Counted from the stretch's first letter, positions 17,526-27,153 are shown. The stretch is 64,000 nt of DNA from Hydrogenothermus marinus (GCF_003688665.1 NZ_REFO01000010.1:310001-374000); one strand, 5' to 3'. Program-made: numbers and translations. The notes: a model not told the origin generated them from the letters alone.

Positions 17526-18230
17526 TTATTTTTTCTCTTTTAATATATCTGGTCTTTCTTGCTTAACTTCTAAGAATATTTCTACTCTATCATTCATTCT
17601 TTGAAGGATAGGATTTTTCCATTTATAAATAGGTCTTGTATCTCCATAAGCTTCAAGTATTATTTTTTTTCTATCAATTCCATTTTTTATCAGAATATTA
17701 GCTATAACTTCTGCTCTTTTAATTGATAAATCCCAGCTATCTTTTATTCCAGGTGGTAGTTTTGACTTATTTTTTATAAAAGCATGTCCTATTATTTTTA
17801 TATTATCAAAGTAATTTTGATATTTTTTTATTGCTTTTGCAATTTCTGGAATTGCTTTTTGTGCATCTGGTGTTAATATATAACTATCTTGTTTAAATGC
17901 TATATCATTAAAAAGTCTAATTAATACATAATTTTCAATACTATCAATTTGATATGCATAAATTGGAAGAACTCTTTTTAATCTTTGCTTTACTTTCTTT
18001 GCAACATCTTCTTGTAAAAGACTAATTGGAGGAACTACTGCTACTGTAATTGAATATTCTTTTATTTTTTCACCTTGGAAATACCACAAAAATTTCATAA
18101 GTTTTTTGACATCTAATACAGACATTGCATATAACAAAATAAAAAAAGTTAGAAGTAAAGACATTAAATCACTAAAACTTATAAGCCATCCAGGAGCTGC
18201 AGGACATTCTTCTTTTTTCTTTCTTGCCAT
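17526..18230 (-). CDS. Second MotB-like stator protein with altered OmpA domain
   Basis: 234 residues. A single N-terminal helix, GWLISFSDLMSLLLTFFILL, carries the proton/sodium-carrying Asp21 of MotB. The C-terminal OmpA-like domain keeps DLSIKRAEVIANILIKNGID and EAYGDTRP ... MNDRVEIFLEV, but where the family has GHTDN it reads GHAFIKNKSKLPPG: the Asp that binds diaminopimelate in OmpA-type domains is missing and a short insertion follows. It may therefore act as a partner of the first MotB in a mixed stator rather than as an independent peptidoglycan anchor. AGAGGAGAAA precedes the ATG; it lies 8 bp after motB. Confidence 0.83.
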   Translation of the reverse strand: MARKKKEECPAAPGWLISFSDLMSLLLTFFILLYAMSVLDVKKLMKFLWYFQGEKIKEYSITVAVVPPISLLQEDVAKKVKQRLKRVLPIYAYQIDSIENYVLIRLFNDIAFKQDSYILTPDAQKAIPEIAKAIKKYQNYFDNIKIIGHAFIKNKSKLPPGIKDSWDLSIKRAEVIANILIKNGIDRKKIILEAYGDTRPIYKWKNPILQRMNDRVEIFLEVKQERPDILKEKK

Positions 18231-18238
18231 TTTCTCCT

Positions 18239-18937
18239 CTAAAAATCTTTAACTTGTATTACAAATTCAACCCTTCTATTTTTCATTCTTCCTTCTGGTG
18301 TATTATTAGGGGCTATAGGTCTTGAAGGTCCATATCCTCTAACATTTAATAAATCAGGATCATATCCACAGTTTATGAACAATTTCATAATATATAAAGC
18401 TCTTTTTAAAGAAAGATCTAAATTTAATTTATAACTTCCTTGATTATCTGTATGGCCTTCTATTGTTAATGGAAGGCCAAGTTCTTGCAGATTTTTACAT
18501 ATTGTCATTATATAAGGTATTGCAGATTTATAAGGAATTTCACTTCCAACTGGAAACATTTTATCAGTATTTACTCTAAATCTTATAATAGAACCATGCT
18601 CTTCAACTTCTGAATTTATTCCAGCTTTCTTTAATGATTCTTTTAAGGCTCTTAATTTATTTTTTAATTTTTTTCTTTTATTTTTTATTTTTGGATACAT
18701 ATTTTTAAATTCTACAGGTATATTGCTTTCCTTTAATAACTTTTCTTCAAATTGAACCTTTCTTCCACCTAAGTATTCAGTAAAACCTTTTATTAACATA
18801 TGGAACTTTTGTAAAGAAATAGTACCCATAGAAAAAAGTAATATAAAGAATGTAAGAACAAGAGACATTAAGTCCCCAAAACTTATAAGCCATGCAGGAA
18901 TTGTTTTACATTCCTGCTTTTTTTCTTTTCGAGGCAA
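18239..18937 (-). CDS. motB: Flagellar motor stator protein MotB
   Basis: 232 residues: short basic N-terminus, one membrane helix AWLISFGDLMSLVLTFFILL with the ion-carrying Asp22, a charged linker, and a C-terminal OmpA-like peptidoglycan-binding domain with intact IEGHTDNQGS and LDLSLKRALYIMKLF plus GYGPSRPIAPN. It should pair with MotA just upstream and anchor the stator to the cell wall. The start codon is TTG, three bases after the motA stop, with only a weak GGCGGTGA ribosome site inside motA, which suggests coupling. Confidence 0.92.
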   Translation of the reverse strand: MPRKEKKQECKTIPAWLISFGDLMSLVLTFFILLFSMGTISLQKFHMLIKGFTEYLGGRKVQFEEKLLKESNIPVEFKNMYPKIKNKRKKLKNKLRALKESLKKAGINSEVEEHGSIIRFRVNTDKMFPVGSEIPYKSAIPYIMTICKNLQELGLPLTIEGHTDNQGSYKLNLDLSLKRALYIMKLFINCGYDPDLLNVRGYGPSRPIAPNNTPEGRMKNRRVEFVIQVKDF

Positions 18938-18940
18938 ATA

Positions 18941-19699
18941 TTATTCACCGCCTTTTATACCAAATAAGGTATTTAATGTTCCTCTAAACAAGTTAGGGTT
19001 AGTTCCTTTATCTATAGCATTAACAGTAAGTATATAACTTTCTTTAACTATCATTTCTACATCTTTGTAATATTTCAATTTTTTTGTAATTGGTATAGCA
19101 AATGCATTGGCTAAAACGGCACCATATAAAGTTGTAATCATAGCAACAGCCATACCTGGACCAAGAGCAGAAGGATCATTTAAGTTTTGGAGCATCTGAA
19201 TAAGTCCTATTAAAGTACCAATCATACCAAAAGCTGGGAATAACTCTCCTAAAGCATCCCATATAGCTATTTCTGTAGACAAATCTTGCTCATATTTTGT
19301 AAGAGCAGCTTCTGCATTTTCCTTTATCTGTTCTATTTCTATACCATCAACAAGCATTCTCATTAAATCTCCAAAAAATGGATCTCGTTCATAAAATGAA
19401 TCAATCTCTGCTTCTAAGGATAATATTCCATCTTTTCTAACTTTTGTAAGTATATTTACTAAAAAATCTATATGCTCTTGTATATTAGGAACTGTAGGCT
19501 TAAATGCTTTTACTATTGCTTTTAAACCTTTTATAAATTCCGGTAGAGGATAAGACGCTAAAGATGCAGAAAGACCTCCTCCTATAACAATAAGGATAGA
19601 AGGTATATTTACAAAGGCCATTGGGCTTCCGCCCATTACTATTGAAACAATTATCAATAAAAATGCAGCTATAATACCAATTAGTGTAGCTATATCCAT
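18941..19699 (-). CDS. motA: Flagellar motor stator protein MotA/PomA
   Basis: 252 residues with four membrane helices: two N-terminal (MDIATLIGIIAAFLLIIVSI and a second near IPSILIVIGGG), a large cytoplasmic loop, and two C-terminal helices in the conserved region (FPAFGMIGTLIGLIQMLQNL, PGMAVAMITTLYGAVLANAF). The loop carries the charged residues that contact FliG. The length and the PGMAVA(M/L)ITTLYG block fit the PomA/MotA group; H+ or Na+ use cannot be assigned. AAGGGATAATCA precedes the ATG. No other flagellar genes occur in the window. Confidence 0.93.
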   Translation of the reverse strand: MDIATLIGIIAAFLLIIVSIVMGGSPMAFVNIPSILIVIGGGLSASLASYPLPEFIKGLKAIVKAFKPTVPNIQEHIDFLVNILTKVRKDGILSLEAEIDSFYERDPFFGDLMRMLVDGIEIEQIKENAEAALTKYEQDLSTEIAIWDALGELFPAFGMIGTLIGLIQMLQNLNDPSALGPGMAVAMITTLYGAVLANAFAIPITKKLKYYKDVEMIVKESYILTVNAIDKGTNPNLFRGTLNTLFGIKGGE

Positions 19700-19702
19700 T
19701 GA

Positions 19703-20740
19703 TTATCCCTTTGTTTTTTTATATTGTTTTAAAAATTCCATCTGCTTTACTTTTATAAAATCTTCAAGAATTTTAGAATACTCTTTTTTAAGATTTATAA
19801 ATTGAATTCCAAAGCAAATTCTATCTTCTCTGTCATAGATATTTTTTATTTTCCCTTCTGTTTCTATGATTTTATTTTCTATATATATTTCTAAATTCAA
19901 CTCAGCTCCGAGATTGAATATTTTTATATTATTATCTTCGGTTTTAGGAATACAAAATTTTAATCCACTTATACTAAGATCTTCTGTTTTAAAAGAAAAG
20001 CTTAAATCTTTAATATAAATTTTAATTGGAATAGTTACTGGAATTCTAATGTCTTTTCTCCTTTGGATTCTTTCCAAATGGAAAGTATGTGGCAATTTTA
20101 GTATAGTTCTATCATTTTCTTTGTATATATCTTCTATGATAGATTCAAATCTATAAATAGCATCGTTATTTCTTATAAAGGAAATTAATACTTTTTCTCC
20201 TTTTTCAATTCTAACAGGAACTGGATCTAATACTGCCCAGTACATATAAAGTTCATCTTTATCAACTAATGCAACATCTACCCTTCTATCTTCTAAAATA
20301 AGATTTCCTGACTGAAATAAATCAATATCTTTTGTAGTAGTTAAAGGCATAAATGGAGGAACAATATCAAATCCTAAAACTTTTCTCATATGTCTTATTT
20401 TTTCTTGATCAAAATTAGGATTTTCCTTGATATATGTATCTATTATCTTTTCAAAAGTTTGTTTAACTTCTAATGCAAGATAAGGATCTCTATTTATTTT
20501 GTGAGCTGTATTCCATAAAATTTCTACCTCTTCAGTTGTAAGTCCTATTTCTCTTGCTGTATCTATAAATAATTTTTTTAATCTTCTTTTTTCTAATATA
20601 TTTTTAAAATTGTAAGAAAATAAAATAATCCCTGCAATTGCTGAAAATAGGAATATTACAATTAGTATTCCTTCTATAGAAACACCTTTTTCTGTAGTCC
20701 TTTTAAAAGCCTCTACTAAAATATTTACTCTTTCATCCAT
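19703..20740 (-). CDS. Membrane-anchored PilZ domain protein, predicted c-di-GMP receptor
   Basis: 345 residues. One N-terminal membrane helix (about 22-43, GILIVIFLFSAIAGIILFSY) is followed by a helical cytoplasmic segment, a YcgR-N-like beta domain (about 140-225) and a C-terminal PilZ domain with both c-di-GMP motifs, RRKDIR (RxxxR) and DLSISGLKF (DxSxxG). It sits between ispH (TAATG overlap) and motA (3-bp gap). By analogy with YcgR, which brakes the motor when c-di-GMP is bound, it probably adjusts the adjacent stators; the membrane anchor is unlike E. coli YcgR and would place the brake beside them. Confidence 0.85.
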   Translation of the reverse strand: MDERVNILVEAFKRTTEKGVSIEGILIVIFLFSAIAGIILFSYNFKNILEKRRLKKLFIDTAREIGLTTEEVEILWNTAHKINRDPYLALEVKQTFEKIIDTYIKENPNFDQEKIRHMRKVLGFDIVPPFMPLTTTKDIDLFQSGNLILEDRRVDVALVDKDELYMYWAVLDPVPVRIEKGEKVLISFIRNNDAIYRFESIIEDIYKENDRTILKLPHTFHLERIQRRKDIRIPVTIPIKIYIKDLSFSFKTEDLSISGLKFCIPKTEDNNIKIFNLGAELNLEIYIENKIIETEGKIKNIYDREDRICFGIQFINLKKEYSKILEDFIKVKQMEFLKQYKKTKG

Positions 20741-21594
20741 TATTTTGTTATTTCCTTAATTCTTTCTACAACTTCATTTATTATCCAATCTGGTGTAGAT
20801 GCACCAGCACTTATTCCTACTCTTTCTTTACCTTCAAACCATTTAGGCTGTAATTCATCTGCTTTTTCTATATGGTAAGTATTTGGATTTAAAGCTCTGG
20901 ATATTTGAGCTAATCTATTTGTATTTCCACTATGTTTTCCCCCTATTATTATCATAATATCGACATTTGGAGCTATTTTTTTTACCTCTTCTTGTCTAAC
21001 AGATGTTGCATCACATATTGTATTAAATATTTTTACTTCTTCTGTATTTTCTGCTATATATCCAACTGCTTCTCTAAAGAAGTCTTCACTTTGTGTAGTT
21101 TGAGATACAATTCCTATTCTTTTTTTATTTGGTAAGTTTTTTATAAGCTCTTCCATATTAGATACTACTATTCCTTTGCCTCCTGACTCTTCCAAATGCC
21201 CTAAAATACCAATCACTTCTGGATGTTTATGCTCTCCTATTATTACTACAAAATATCCTTCTTCTACAAGCTGTCTTACTTTTTCATGTACTTTTTTAAC
21301 AAAAGGGCAAGTGGCATCTATTACATTTACTCCTGCCTCTTTTAATCTTCTTTCTTCTTTTGGTGGTACTCCATGGGATCTTATTAATACTGTATCTCCT
21401 TCTTTTAACTGTTGGCCTTCTTCTAATTCTCTAACATTTAAACTTTCTAAGAACTGAACAACCTGTTTATTATGAATAATAGGGCCATCTGTATAAGCTC
21501 CTCCAAGTTCTTCTCCTGCTTTTTTTGCTGCATCAACAGCTATTTTTACTCCAAAGCAAAAACCTGCACTTTCTGCTAATATTATTTGAGCCAT
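20740..21594 (-). CDS. ispH: 4-hydroxy-3-methylbut-2-enyl diphosphate reductase IspH (LytB)
   Basis: 284 residues. Three [4Fe-4S]-binding cysteines are in conserved blocks: SAGFCFGVKIAV (about Cys13), DATCPFVKKVH (about Cys96) and NTICDATSVRQEE (about Cys193). Substrate-binding histidines are in IRSHGVPP and IGEHKHPE, and the C-terminal SAGASTPDW is present. It makes IPP and DMAPP in the last step of the MEP pathway; ispF of the same pathway is at 57844. AGGAGGAAAAATA precedes the ATG. It heads the run that continues into the pilZ-mot genes, an unusual neighbourhood for ispH. Confidence 0.97.
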   Translation of the reverse strand: MAQIILAESAGFCFGVKIAVDAAKKAGEELGGAYTDGPIIHNKQVVQFLESLNVRELEEGQQLKEGDTVLIRSHGVPPKEERRLKEAGVNVIDATCPFVKKVHEKVRQLVEEGYFVVIIGEHKHPEVIGILGHLEESGGKGIVVSNMEELIKNLPNKKRIGIVSQTTQSEDFFREAVGYIAENTEEVKIFNTICDATSVRQEEVKKIAPNVDIMIIIGGKHSGNTNRLAQISRALNPNTYHIEKADELQPKWFEGKERVGISAGASTPDWIINEVVERIKEITK

Positions 21595-21667
21595 TATTTT
21601 TCCTCCTATTTATTTTGAAAATTTTTAGCTTAAATTTAAATTATAAAATAAAATTGAGGATACAAGT

Positions 21668-21859
21668 ATGGATTATAAAAATCTTAAAAAAGTAGAAGAT
21701 AAGAATGAAGAATGCTTCAAATGTGGCTCTAAAAAAGAGCTTTATGAAGATCCCAATATAGAAGGTCTTGTTTTTTGTAAAGAATGTTGGCAAGAAAGAA
21801 TAAAGACAGAAAAGCTTGAAGAATGGGGAATGGAAGAAGAAATTCCTTATGAAGACTGA
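21668..21859 (+). CDS. Small zinc-ribbon protein (CxxC...CxxC)
   Basis: 63 acidic residues with two CxxC pairs, CFKCG and CKECW, spaced like a treble-clef or zinc ribbon. No other family is recognised. A weak TTGAGGA ribosome site lies before the ATG. It is divergent from ispH, and its 3' end overlaps the uvrA 3' end by 13 bp. Such small ribbons often assist transcription, translation or metal handling, but nothing here selects one role. Confidence 0.7.
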   Translation: MDYKNLKKVEDKNEECFKCGSKKELYEDPNIEGLVFCKECWQERIKTEKLEEWGMEEEIPYED

Positions 21860-24597
21860 AGATATTTTTTCAAAAATTTACCTGTCCAAGATTTTTCATT
21901 TTTAACTATATCTTCTGGGGTTCCAGTGGCTACAATCTGGCCACCTTTATCTCCTCCTTCTGGACCTAAATCTATAATCCAGTCTGCATTTTTAATTACA
22001 TCAAGGTTATGCTCAATTACAACAACTGTATTTCCTTTATCTACTAATTTATTTAAAACATCTATAAGTTTTTTTACATCATTAGAATGAAGGCCTGTAG
22101 TTGGCTCATCAAGAAGATATAAAGTTCTTCCTGTATCTCTTTTTGAAAGTTCCCTTGATAGTTTTATTCTTTGAGCTTCTCCACCTGACAAGGTAGTAGC
22201 AGGTTGTCCTAATTTTATATAATCAAGTCCAACATCATATAAAAGTTTTAGCTTACTTTTTATAGATGGAATATTTTTGAAAAATTCTAATGCCTCTGCT
22301 ACAGTCATGTCTAAAACATCTGCTATGTTTTTGCCTTTATACTCAATAGATAAAGTTTCCTTGTTATATCTTTTTCCTTGACATACATCACATACAACAT
22401 AAACATCTGGTAAAAAATGCATCTCTATTTTTATTACTCCCTCTCCTTTACAAGCTTCACATCTACCACCTTTTACATTAAAGGAAAATCTTCCTGGTTT
22501 ATATCCTCTAAGCTTTGCTTCTGGTGTTGATGCAAATAAATTTCTAATAAGATCAAAAACCTTTGTATATGTAGCTGGATTGGATCTTGGCGTTTTTCCT
22601 ATAGGAGATTGATCAACATTTATTACTTTGTCTATATTTCCCCAACCATCTATCTTATCGTGTTTTCCAATATAATCTGTTTTATATCCAAAATGTTTTT
22701 TGGATGCATTCCATAAAATATCATATATTAAAGTTGATTTACCACTTCCTGAAACTCCTGTAATTGCTACAAATAATCCAAGAGGTATTTCCACATCTAT
22801 ATTTTTTAAATTATGTTCTTTTGCTCCTTTTATTACTAACTTTTTAGAAAAATCTGGTTTCCTTCTTTTTTTCGGAAAAGGAATTTTTAATTTTCCACTT
22901 AAATACTTTCCAGTTAAAGAGTTTGGATTTTCTGCTATTTCAGAAGGAGTTCCTATTGCTGTTATCTGTCCTCCATTTATTCCACTACCCGGCCCTATAT
23001 CTACTATAAAATCTGCTTCTTCTATAGTTTCTGGATCATGTTCTACTACTATTACTGTATTATCTAAGTCTCTAAGATGTTTTAAAGTTTTTATAAGTTT
23101 TGCAGTATCTCTTGGATGAAGTCCTATAGATGGCTCATCTAATACATATAAAACTCCACTTAATTTAGAACCTATTTGTGTTGCAAGTCTTATTCTTTGA
23201 CTTTCTCCACCTGAAAGAGTTGTAGCTTTTCTATCTAATGTTAAGTAATCAAGTCCAACATCAAGTAAAAATTTAAGTCTTTCTTTTATCTCTTTTATTA
23301 TTTTTGAGGATATAACTCTATCTTTTTCTGACATTGGGCTTTTTTCAAACTCTTCAAAAAAAGAATAAGCCTTTTTAATATCCATCTGAGTAATTTGCCA
23401 TATATTTTTACCATTTATAAGAATATATAAAGCTTCTTTTTTTAGCCTTGAACCTTTACATACAGGACAGACTACTTCTTTAATATATTTTTCAAGTTCT
23501 TGTCTTTGCTTTTCATTTTCTGTTTCTAAATATTTTCTTTCTAAATGAGAAACTATATCAAATAAAAGTTCATCTTGAAGATGCGTAGGTAAATCATTAA
23601 ATTTTGTGAATTTATCTATTCCATGATAATAAATAAAATCATAAATCATTCCTTTAATATATTTAAAATAAAAGCTATCAGTTATTCTAAAACTTTCAAT
23701 TACTGATCTATTTTTATCAACAAGTAAATCAATATCTATTTTATGAATAACTCCTAATCCTTTACATTCAGGACAAGCACCATAAGGACTATTAAAAGAA
23801 AAAAGCCTTGGAGATATTTCTGCTATTGAAAAGCCATGCTCTGGACATGCAAATTTTTCACTAAATATTAAATCTTCATTATTTTCAAGTTTATTTATTA
23901 TTACAATTCCTTCTCCAAGCTTTAAAGCTTGTTCTACACTGTCAACTAATCTTGATCTTATTCCTTCTTTAATTATTATTCTGTCAACAACTACCTCTAT
24001 AGTATGTTTTTTATTTTTTTCAAGTTCAGGCACCTCTTCAACTAAATAAATCTTTCCATCAATCCTTACCCTTGGATAACCCATCTTTATTATTTTTTCT
24101 AATATTTCTTTGTGTTTTCCTTTTTTTCCTCTAATAATAGGAGCAAGAATTTGAATTTTACTACCTTCTTTAAATTTTAAAATCTGCTCTACAATCTCTT
24201 CTGGAGACTGGGAAGTAATAGGAGCATTACATTCAGGACAATAAGGTTTTCCAACTCTCGCAAATAAAAGTCTTAAATAATCATAAATTTCTGTAATTGT
24301 TCCAACAGTAGAACGGGGATTTTTAGAGGTTGTTTTTTGATCTATTGCTATAGCAGGAGATAGGCCTTCTATATTATCTACATCTGGCTTTTCCATTAGT
24401 CCTAAAAACTGCCTTGCATATGCAGAAAGACTTTCTACATATCTTCTTTGCCCTTCTGCATAGATAGTATCAAAAGCAAGAGAAGATTTTCCTGAACCGG
24501 AAGGGCCAGTAATAACAATTAATTTATTTTTTGGAAGTTCAAGATTTATATTTTTTAAATTATGTTGTCTTGCTCCTATTATTTTTATTTTATCCAT
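21847..24597 (-). CDS. uvrA: Excinuclease ABC subunit A
   Basis: 916 residues with two ABC ATPase modules. Walker A motifs are [14 protein letters not shown] (about 32) and [13 protein letters not shown]; both [12 protein letters not shown] and [12 protein letters not shown] signatures are present, with Walker B regions [13 protein letters not shown] and [12 protein letters not shown]. Zinc-binding cysteines lie in [19 protein letters not shown] and CEACKGEG ... CDVCQG. UvrA recognises distorted DNA and loads UvrB in nucleotide excision repair. CTGGAGTTTTA precedes the ATG. No uvrB or uvrC in the window. Confidence 0.97.
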   Translation of the reverse strand: MDKIKIIGARQHNLKNINLELPKNKLIVITGPSGSGKSSLAFDTIYAEGQRRYVESLSAYARQFLGLMEKPDVDNIEGLSPAIAIDQKTTSKNPRSTVGTITEIYDYLRLLFARVGKPYCPECNAPITSQSPEEIVEQILKFKEGSKIQILAPIIRGKKGKHKEILEKIIKMGYPRVRIDGKIYLVEEVPELEKNKKHTIEVVVDRIIIKEGIRSRLVDSVEQALKLGEGIVIINKLENNEDLIFSEKFACPEHGFSIAEISPRLFSFNSPYGACPECKGLGVIHKIDIDLLVDKNRSVIESFRITDSFYFKYIKGMIYDFIYYHGIDKFTKFNDLPTHLQDELLFDIVSHLERKYLETENEKQRQELEKYIKEVVCPVCKGSRLKKEALYILINGKNIWQITQMDIKKAYSFFEEFEKSPMSEKDRVISSKIIKEIKERLKFLLDVGLDYLTLDRKATTLSGGESQRIRLATQIGSKLSGVLYVLDEPSIGLHPRDTAKLIKTLKHLRDLDNTVIVVEHDPETIEEADFIVDIGPGSGINGGQITAIGTPSEIAENPNSLTGKYLSGKLKIPFPKKRRKPDFSKKLVIKGAKEHNLKNIDVEIPLGLFVAITGVSGSGKSTLIYDILWNASKKHFGYKTDYIGKHDKIDGWGNIDKVINVDQSPIGKTPRSNPATYTKVFDLIRNLFASTPEAKLRGYKPGRFSFNVKGGRCEACKGEGVIKIEMHFLPDVYVVCDVCQGKRYNKETLSIEYKGKNIADVLDMTVAEALEFFKNIPSIKSKLKLLYDVGLDYIKLGQPATTLSGGEAQRIKLSRELSKRDTGRTLYLLDEPTTGLHSNDVKKLIDVLNKLVDKGNTVVVIEHNLDVIKNADWIIDLGPEGGDKGGQIVATGTPEDIVKNEKSWTGKFLKKYLQSS

Positions 24598-24794
24598 TAA
24601 AACTCCAGTTTAAAATTTAAAACAGATAAAAAGATAGGAAAATAAATAATTAATGTCAATAACTTAAGGTAATTATATTTTTACAAAACCATTAAATCCT
24701 AAAGATGGATACAATATTTATGAGAATAAATTATCTACTCTTTAAATAAATGCCAAGAGATTTTATATTTGCTGGAAGAATTTTACTCCCCATC

Positions 24795-25253
24795 TTACCT
24801 TCTATATAATCCTATAAGCTCTGCTTTATCTATAATATGACCATTTATAGCTTTAATAAGTTCATTTTTAGTGGCTCCAGGTGCAAGTCCTACATTTTGA
24901 ATATTTAGAGCAACTAAAATAAAGAAATATCTATGAGGTTTTCCAGGTGGTGGACAAGGTCCATTATAGCCAATTTTATCAAAATCATTTATTCCTTGTT
25001 TTATGCCATATTCTAATAATGGTTCTTTTGGCATACCTTCAGGAAAACCAGTTATATTTGGTGGAATATCATAAACTACCCAATGGGTAAAAACTCCTAT
25101 CGGTGCATCAGGATCCTCCACAATCAAAGCTAAACTTTTTGTATTTTCAGGGATATCTATAAATTTAAGAGCTGGGGAAATGTCAATACCATCACATGTA
25201 TATTTTTCAGGAATAAATTCACCATTTTCAAAAGCATTACTTAATATTTTCAT
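24795..25253 (-). CDS. YbhB/YbcL-family PEBP-like protein
   Basis: 152 residues of the phosphatidylethanolamine-binding (Raf kinase inhibitor-like) family. Conserved blocks YTCDGIDISPAL, LIVEDPDAPIGVFTHWVVYDI and NGPCPPPGKPHRYFF form the anion-binding pocket (Asp-Pro-Asp-Ala-Pro, His-Trp, Gly-Pro-x-Pro-Pro). The bacterial function is unknown; no signal peptide. The start is ATG 25253, since GGAGGGATTTAAC lies directly upstream; the ATG at 25268 precedes that site. It stands alone, flanked by about 200 bp (upstream of uvrA) and 157 bp of non-coding DNA. Confidence 0.9.
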   Translation of the reverse strand: MKILSNAFENGEFIPEKYTCDGIDISPALKFIDIPENTKSLALIVEDPDAPIGVFTHWVVYDIPPNITGFPEGMPKEPLLEYGIKQGINDFDKIGYNGPCPPPGKPHRYFFILVALNIQNVGLAPGATKNELIKAINGHIIDKAELIGLYRR

Positions 25254-25410
25254 GTTAAATCCCTCCATTTTTTAATTTTAAATATATAGTTTATGGCAAT
25301 AATTGTAAAGACTTAATTAATACTACTTTGAAATAAACTAAATAAAGCTTGCTTTAATGTTAAATAAGTTATATATTTAGATATAACGATAAAAAAAGGA
25401 GGGATATTTT

Positions 25411-25704
25411 ATGAAGAAAGAAGCACTTTTAGTAGCTATTGGTTCACTTATTGGAGCTGTTGGAGCTTATGTTGCACTTAATAAAAAAGAAGAGATTTTA
25501 AACAAGCTTTCAGAGATTGAAAATACTATTAAAGAAACAGATTTTACAGAAAAAGCAAAAACAGCATTAACTGAAGCAGTAGATAAGATTAAAAATCTTG
25601 TAAGCAAAGGTGAGGAACTATCTCCAGAAGAAAAGGAGAAAGCTCTTGCAGAAGTTGAAGAAAAAATTCAACAAATAGAGGAAGCTGTAAAATCTGAAAC
25701 TTAA
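25411..25704 (+). CDS. Small membrane-anchored coiled-coil protein (YtxH-like)
   Basis: 97 residues. An N-terminal hydrophobic helix (ALLVAIGSLIGAVGAYVAL) is followed by charged, coiled-coil-prone sequence rich in Lys, Glu and Ala. The layout resembles YtxH/gas-vesicle-protein-like stress proteins, but there is no diagnostic motif. AAGGAGGGATATTTT gives a strong ribosome site. A hairpin follows the stop. Confidence 0.68.
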   Translation: MKKEALLVAIGSLIGAVGAYVALNKKEEILNKLSEIENTIKETDFTEKAKTALTEAVDKIKNLVSKGEELSPEEKEKALAEVEEKIQQIEEAVKSET

Positions 25705-26563
25705 TATTTTTTCTAAGAGTCTCTTTTTAGAGGCTCTTTTTAAAGCAATTTTAGATTATTTTTTTAAAGGATATGGTTTTTATGCAGCAGCTGTATCCTT
25801 TTATACATTAATGTCTATAGTGCCTTTATTTATTGTACTAACTGTTATTATTTCTTTTTTTACTTTAAATCCTGATTTTCTAGTTACAACAATTATTAAA
25901 TTTTTCCCCACGATAACTTCTCAATTTTTAGATTTTATAACTTATCTTTCAAATCAAAGAACAATTTTTGGAATTTTTGGATTTTTAGTTGCTTTTTATT
26001 TTGCAAACAATATATTTACATCTCTTCATAACTCAATTGTTAAAGTTTTTGAAAAAGAAGTAGGATTTAAAAGAACTGCTTTTATTTATCTTGTAGGTGT
26101 TCCTATTTTTACTGCTTTATTAATACTAATTTATATTGCTATTTTTTTATCTTCTTCTTTATTTGAGATTTTACTTCACTCTAAAATTTTGGAAAATTTC
26201 TCAGCAATTTTAGAAAAATTTGAGATAAAAAAACTTATCCTCTTTTTTGCAGATATATCTAAAATTACAAATTTTGTTGCTTTTTTTATACTTCTTTTCG
26301 GGGTTTATTACTATTTTCCACCTGTAGAAGAAAAAAATAAAAAATATATTTTTAATATAACCTTTTTTATATCTATTTTTATGGTTTTGTTTAAATTAGC
26401 ATTTAATTATTACATTGTGTTTGCATCAAAAACAAACCCAGTTTATGGTTCTTTATCTGGCATTTTTGCATTTTTAGCTTGGCTATATATATCTTATAGC
26501 GTCATTCTAATTGGTGCTAGAGCTTTATATTATTTATATGAAAATTTAAAACCTATAGATTAA
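25694..26563 (+). CDS. YihY/BrkB-family (UPF0761) inner membrane protein, non-ATG start
   Basis: A membrane protein with about six helices. From the ATG at 25811 the product is 250 residues, but the family's N-terminal amphipathic region continues upstream in the same open frame (KAILDYFFKGYGFYAAAVSF, matching the AAxxFYtllSxxP pattern of YihY). The frame is open from 25691 with no ATG, GTG or TTG. A GAGGAAG ribosome site nine bases before CTG 25694 makes that codon the best candidate, overlapping the preceding gene by 11 bp. The role is unknown; the old name ribonuclease BN is wrong for this family. Converges with dcd, 4-bp overlap. Confidence 0.75.
   Translation: MKLNIFSKSLFLEALFKAILDYFFKGYGFYAAAVSFYTLMSIVPLFIVLTVIISFFTLNPDFLVTTIIKFFPTITSQFLDFITYLSNQRTIFGIFGFLVAFYFANNIFTSLHNSIVKVFEKEVGFKRTAFIYLVGVPIFTALLILIYIAIFLSSSLFEILLHSKILENFSAILEKFEIKKLILFFADISKITNFVAFFILLFGVYYYFPPVEEKNKKYIFNITFFISIFMVLFKLAFNYYIVFASKTNPVYGSLSGIFAFLAWLYISYSVILIGARALYYLYENLKPID
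25715..25741 (+). terminator. Terminator-like hairpin within the YihY start region
   Basis: A 9-bp stem with one G-T pair (25715-25723 with 25730-25738), 6-nt loop and a short T run. It lies 11 bp after the YtxH-like gene and inside the N-terminal codons of the YihY frame. Confidence 0.6.
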
Positions 26564-27108
26564 ACATCTTTATCCATGAAAATTCTTGAAACTGTAGTTC
26601 CTTTTTGTCCTTGATATTTGCCTTGATATGGTTTTTCTGCTGGTTGTTTCATTTGAGCAAAAACAAGCTGACATATTCTCATCTCTGGATATATCCTTAT
26701 TGGTCTTGAGTTTGCATTATAAAACTCAAGGGTTATATTTCCTTCAAAACCTGCATCAACCCAACCAGCATTTTCAATAAAAAGTCCAAGCCTTCCAAGA
26801 GAAGATCTACCTTCTACAAAAGCTGTAATATCATCAGAAAGTTTAACATATTCTAAAGTTGTAGCTAATACAAACTGTTTTGGTTGTATTATAAATCCTT
26901 TTTCTTTTGAAACTTTTATATTTTCCATTTTATCTGTATAGGTTTTATCTTTAACATCAAGTATCTTTATACTATCTGAATAAATTAAAAACTCATAACC
27001 AAGCCTTAAATCAACAGAAGATGGTTGAATCTGATAATCTTCAATAGGCTCAATTAAAAGTCTTCCTGTATTTAAATATTCTTTAATTGTTTTATCATTT
27101 AGTATCAA
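26560..27108 (-). CDS. dcd: dCTP deaminase
   Basis: 182 residues of the dUTPase/dCTP deaminase trimer fold. VEGRSSLGRLGLFIENAG carries the catalytic-site Arg and Ser, followed by WVDAGFEGNITLEF with the active-site Glu and RIYPEMRICQLVF; the C-terminal YQGQKGTTVSR closes over substrate. It converts dCTP to dUTP for dTTP synthesis. A bifunctional DCD-DUT activity cannot be excluded. The start codon is TTG, five bases after GAGGT. Confidence 0.94.
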   Translation of the reverse strand: MILNDKTIKEYLNTGRLLIEPIEDYQIQPSSVDLRLGYEFLIYSDSIKILDVKDKTYTDKMENIKVSKEKGFIIQPKQFVLATTLEYVKLSDDITAFVEGRSSLGRLGLFIENAGWVDAGFEGNITLEFYNANSRPIRIYPEMRICQLVFAQMKQPAEKPYQGKYQGQKGTTVSRIFMDKDV

Positions 27109-27140
27109 TTTTTACCTCTAATTATTATTTTTTTTCATAT

Positions 27141-27146
27141 TATAAT
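27141..27146 (+). promoter_or_regulatory. -10 box giving a probable leaderless bioW mRNA
   Basis: TATAAT ends seven bases before the bioW ATG at 27154, so transcription should begin at or next to the start codon. There is no Shine-Dalgarno sequence between them. Confidence 0.5.
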
Positions 27147-27153
27147 AGAATTT

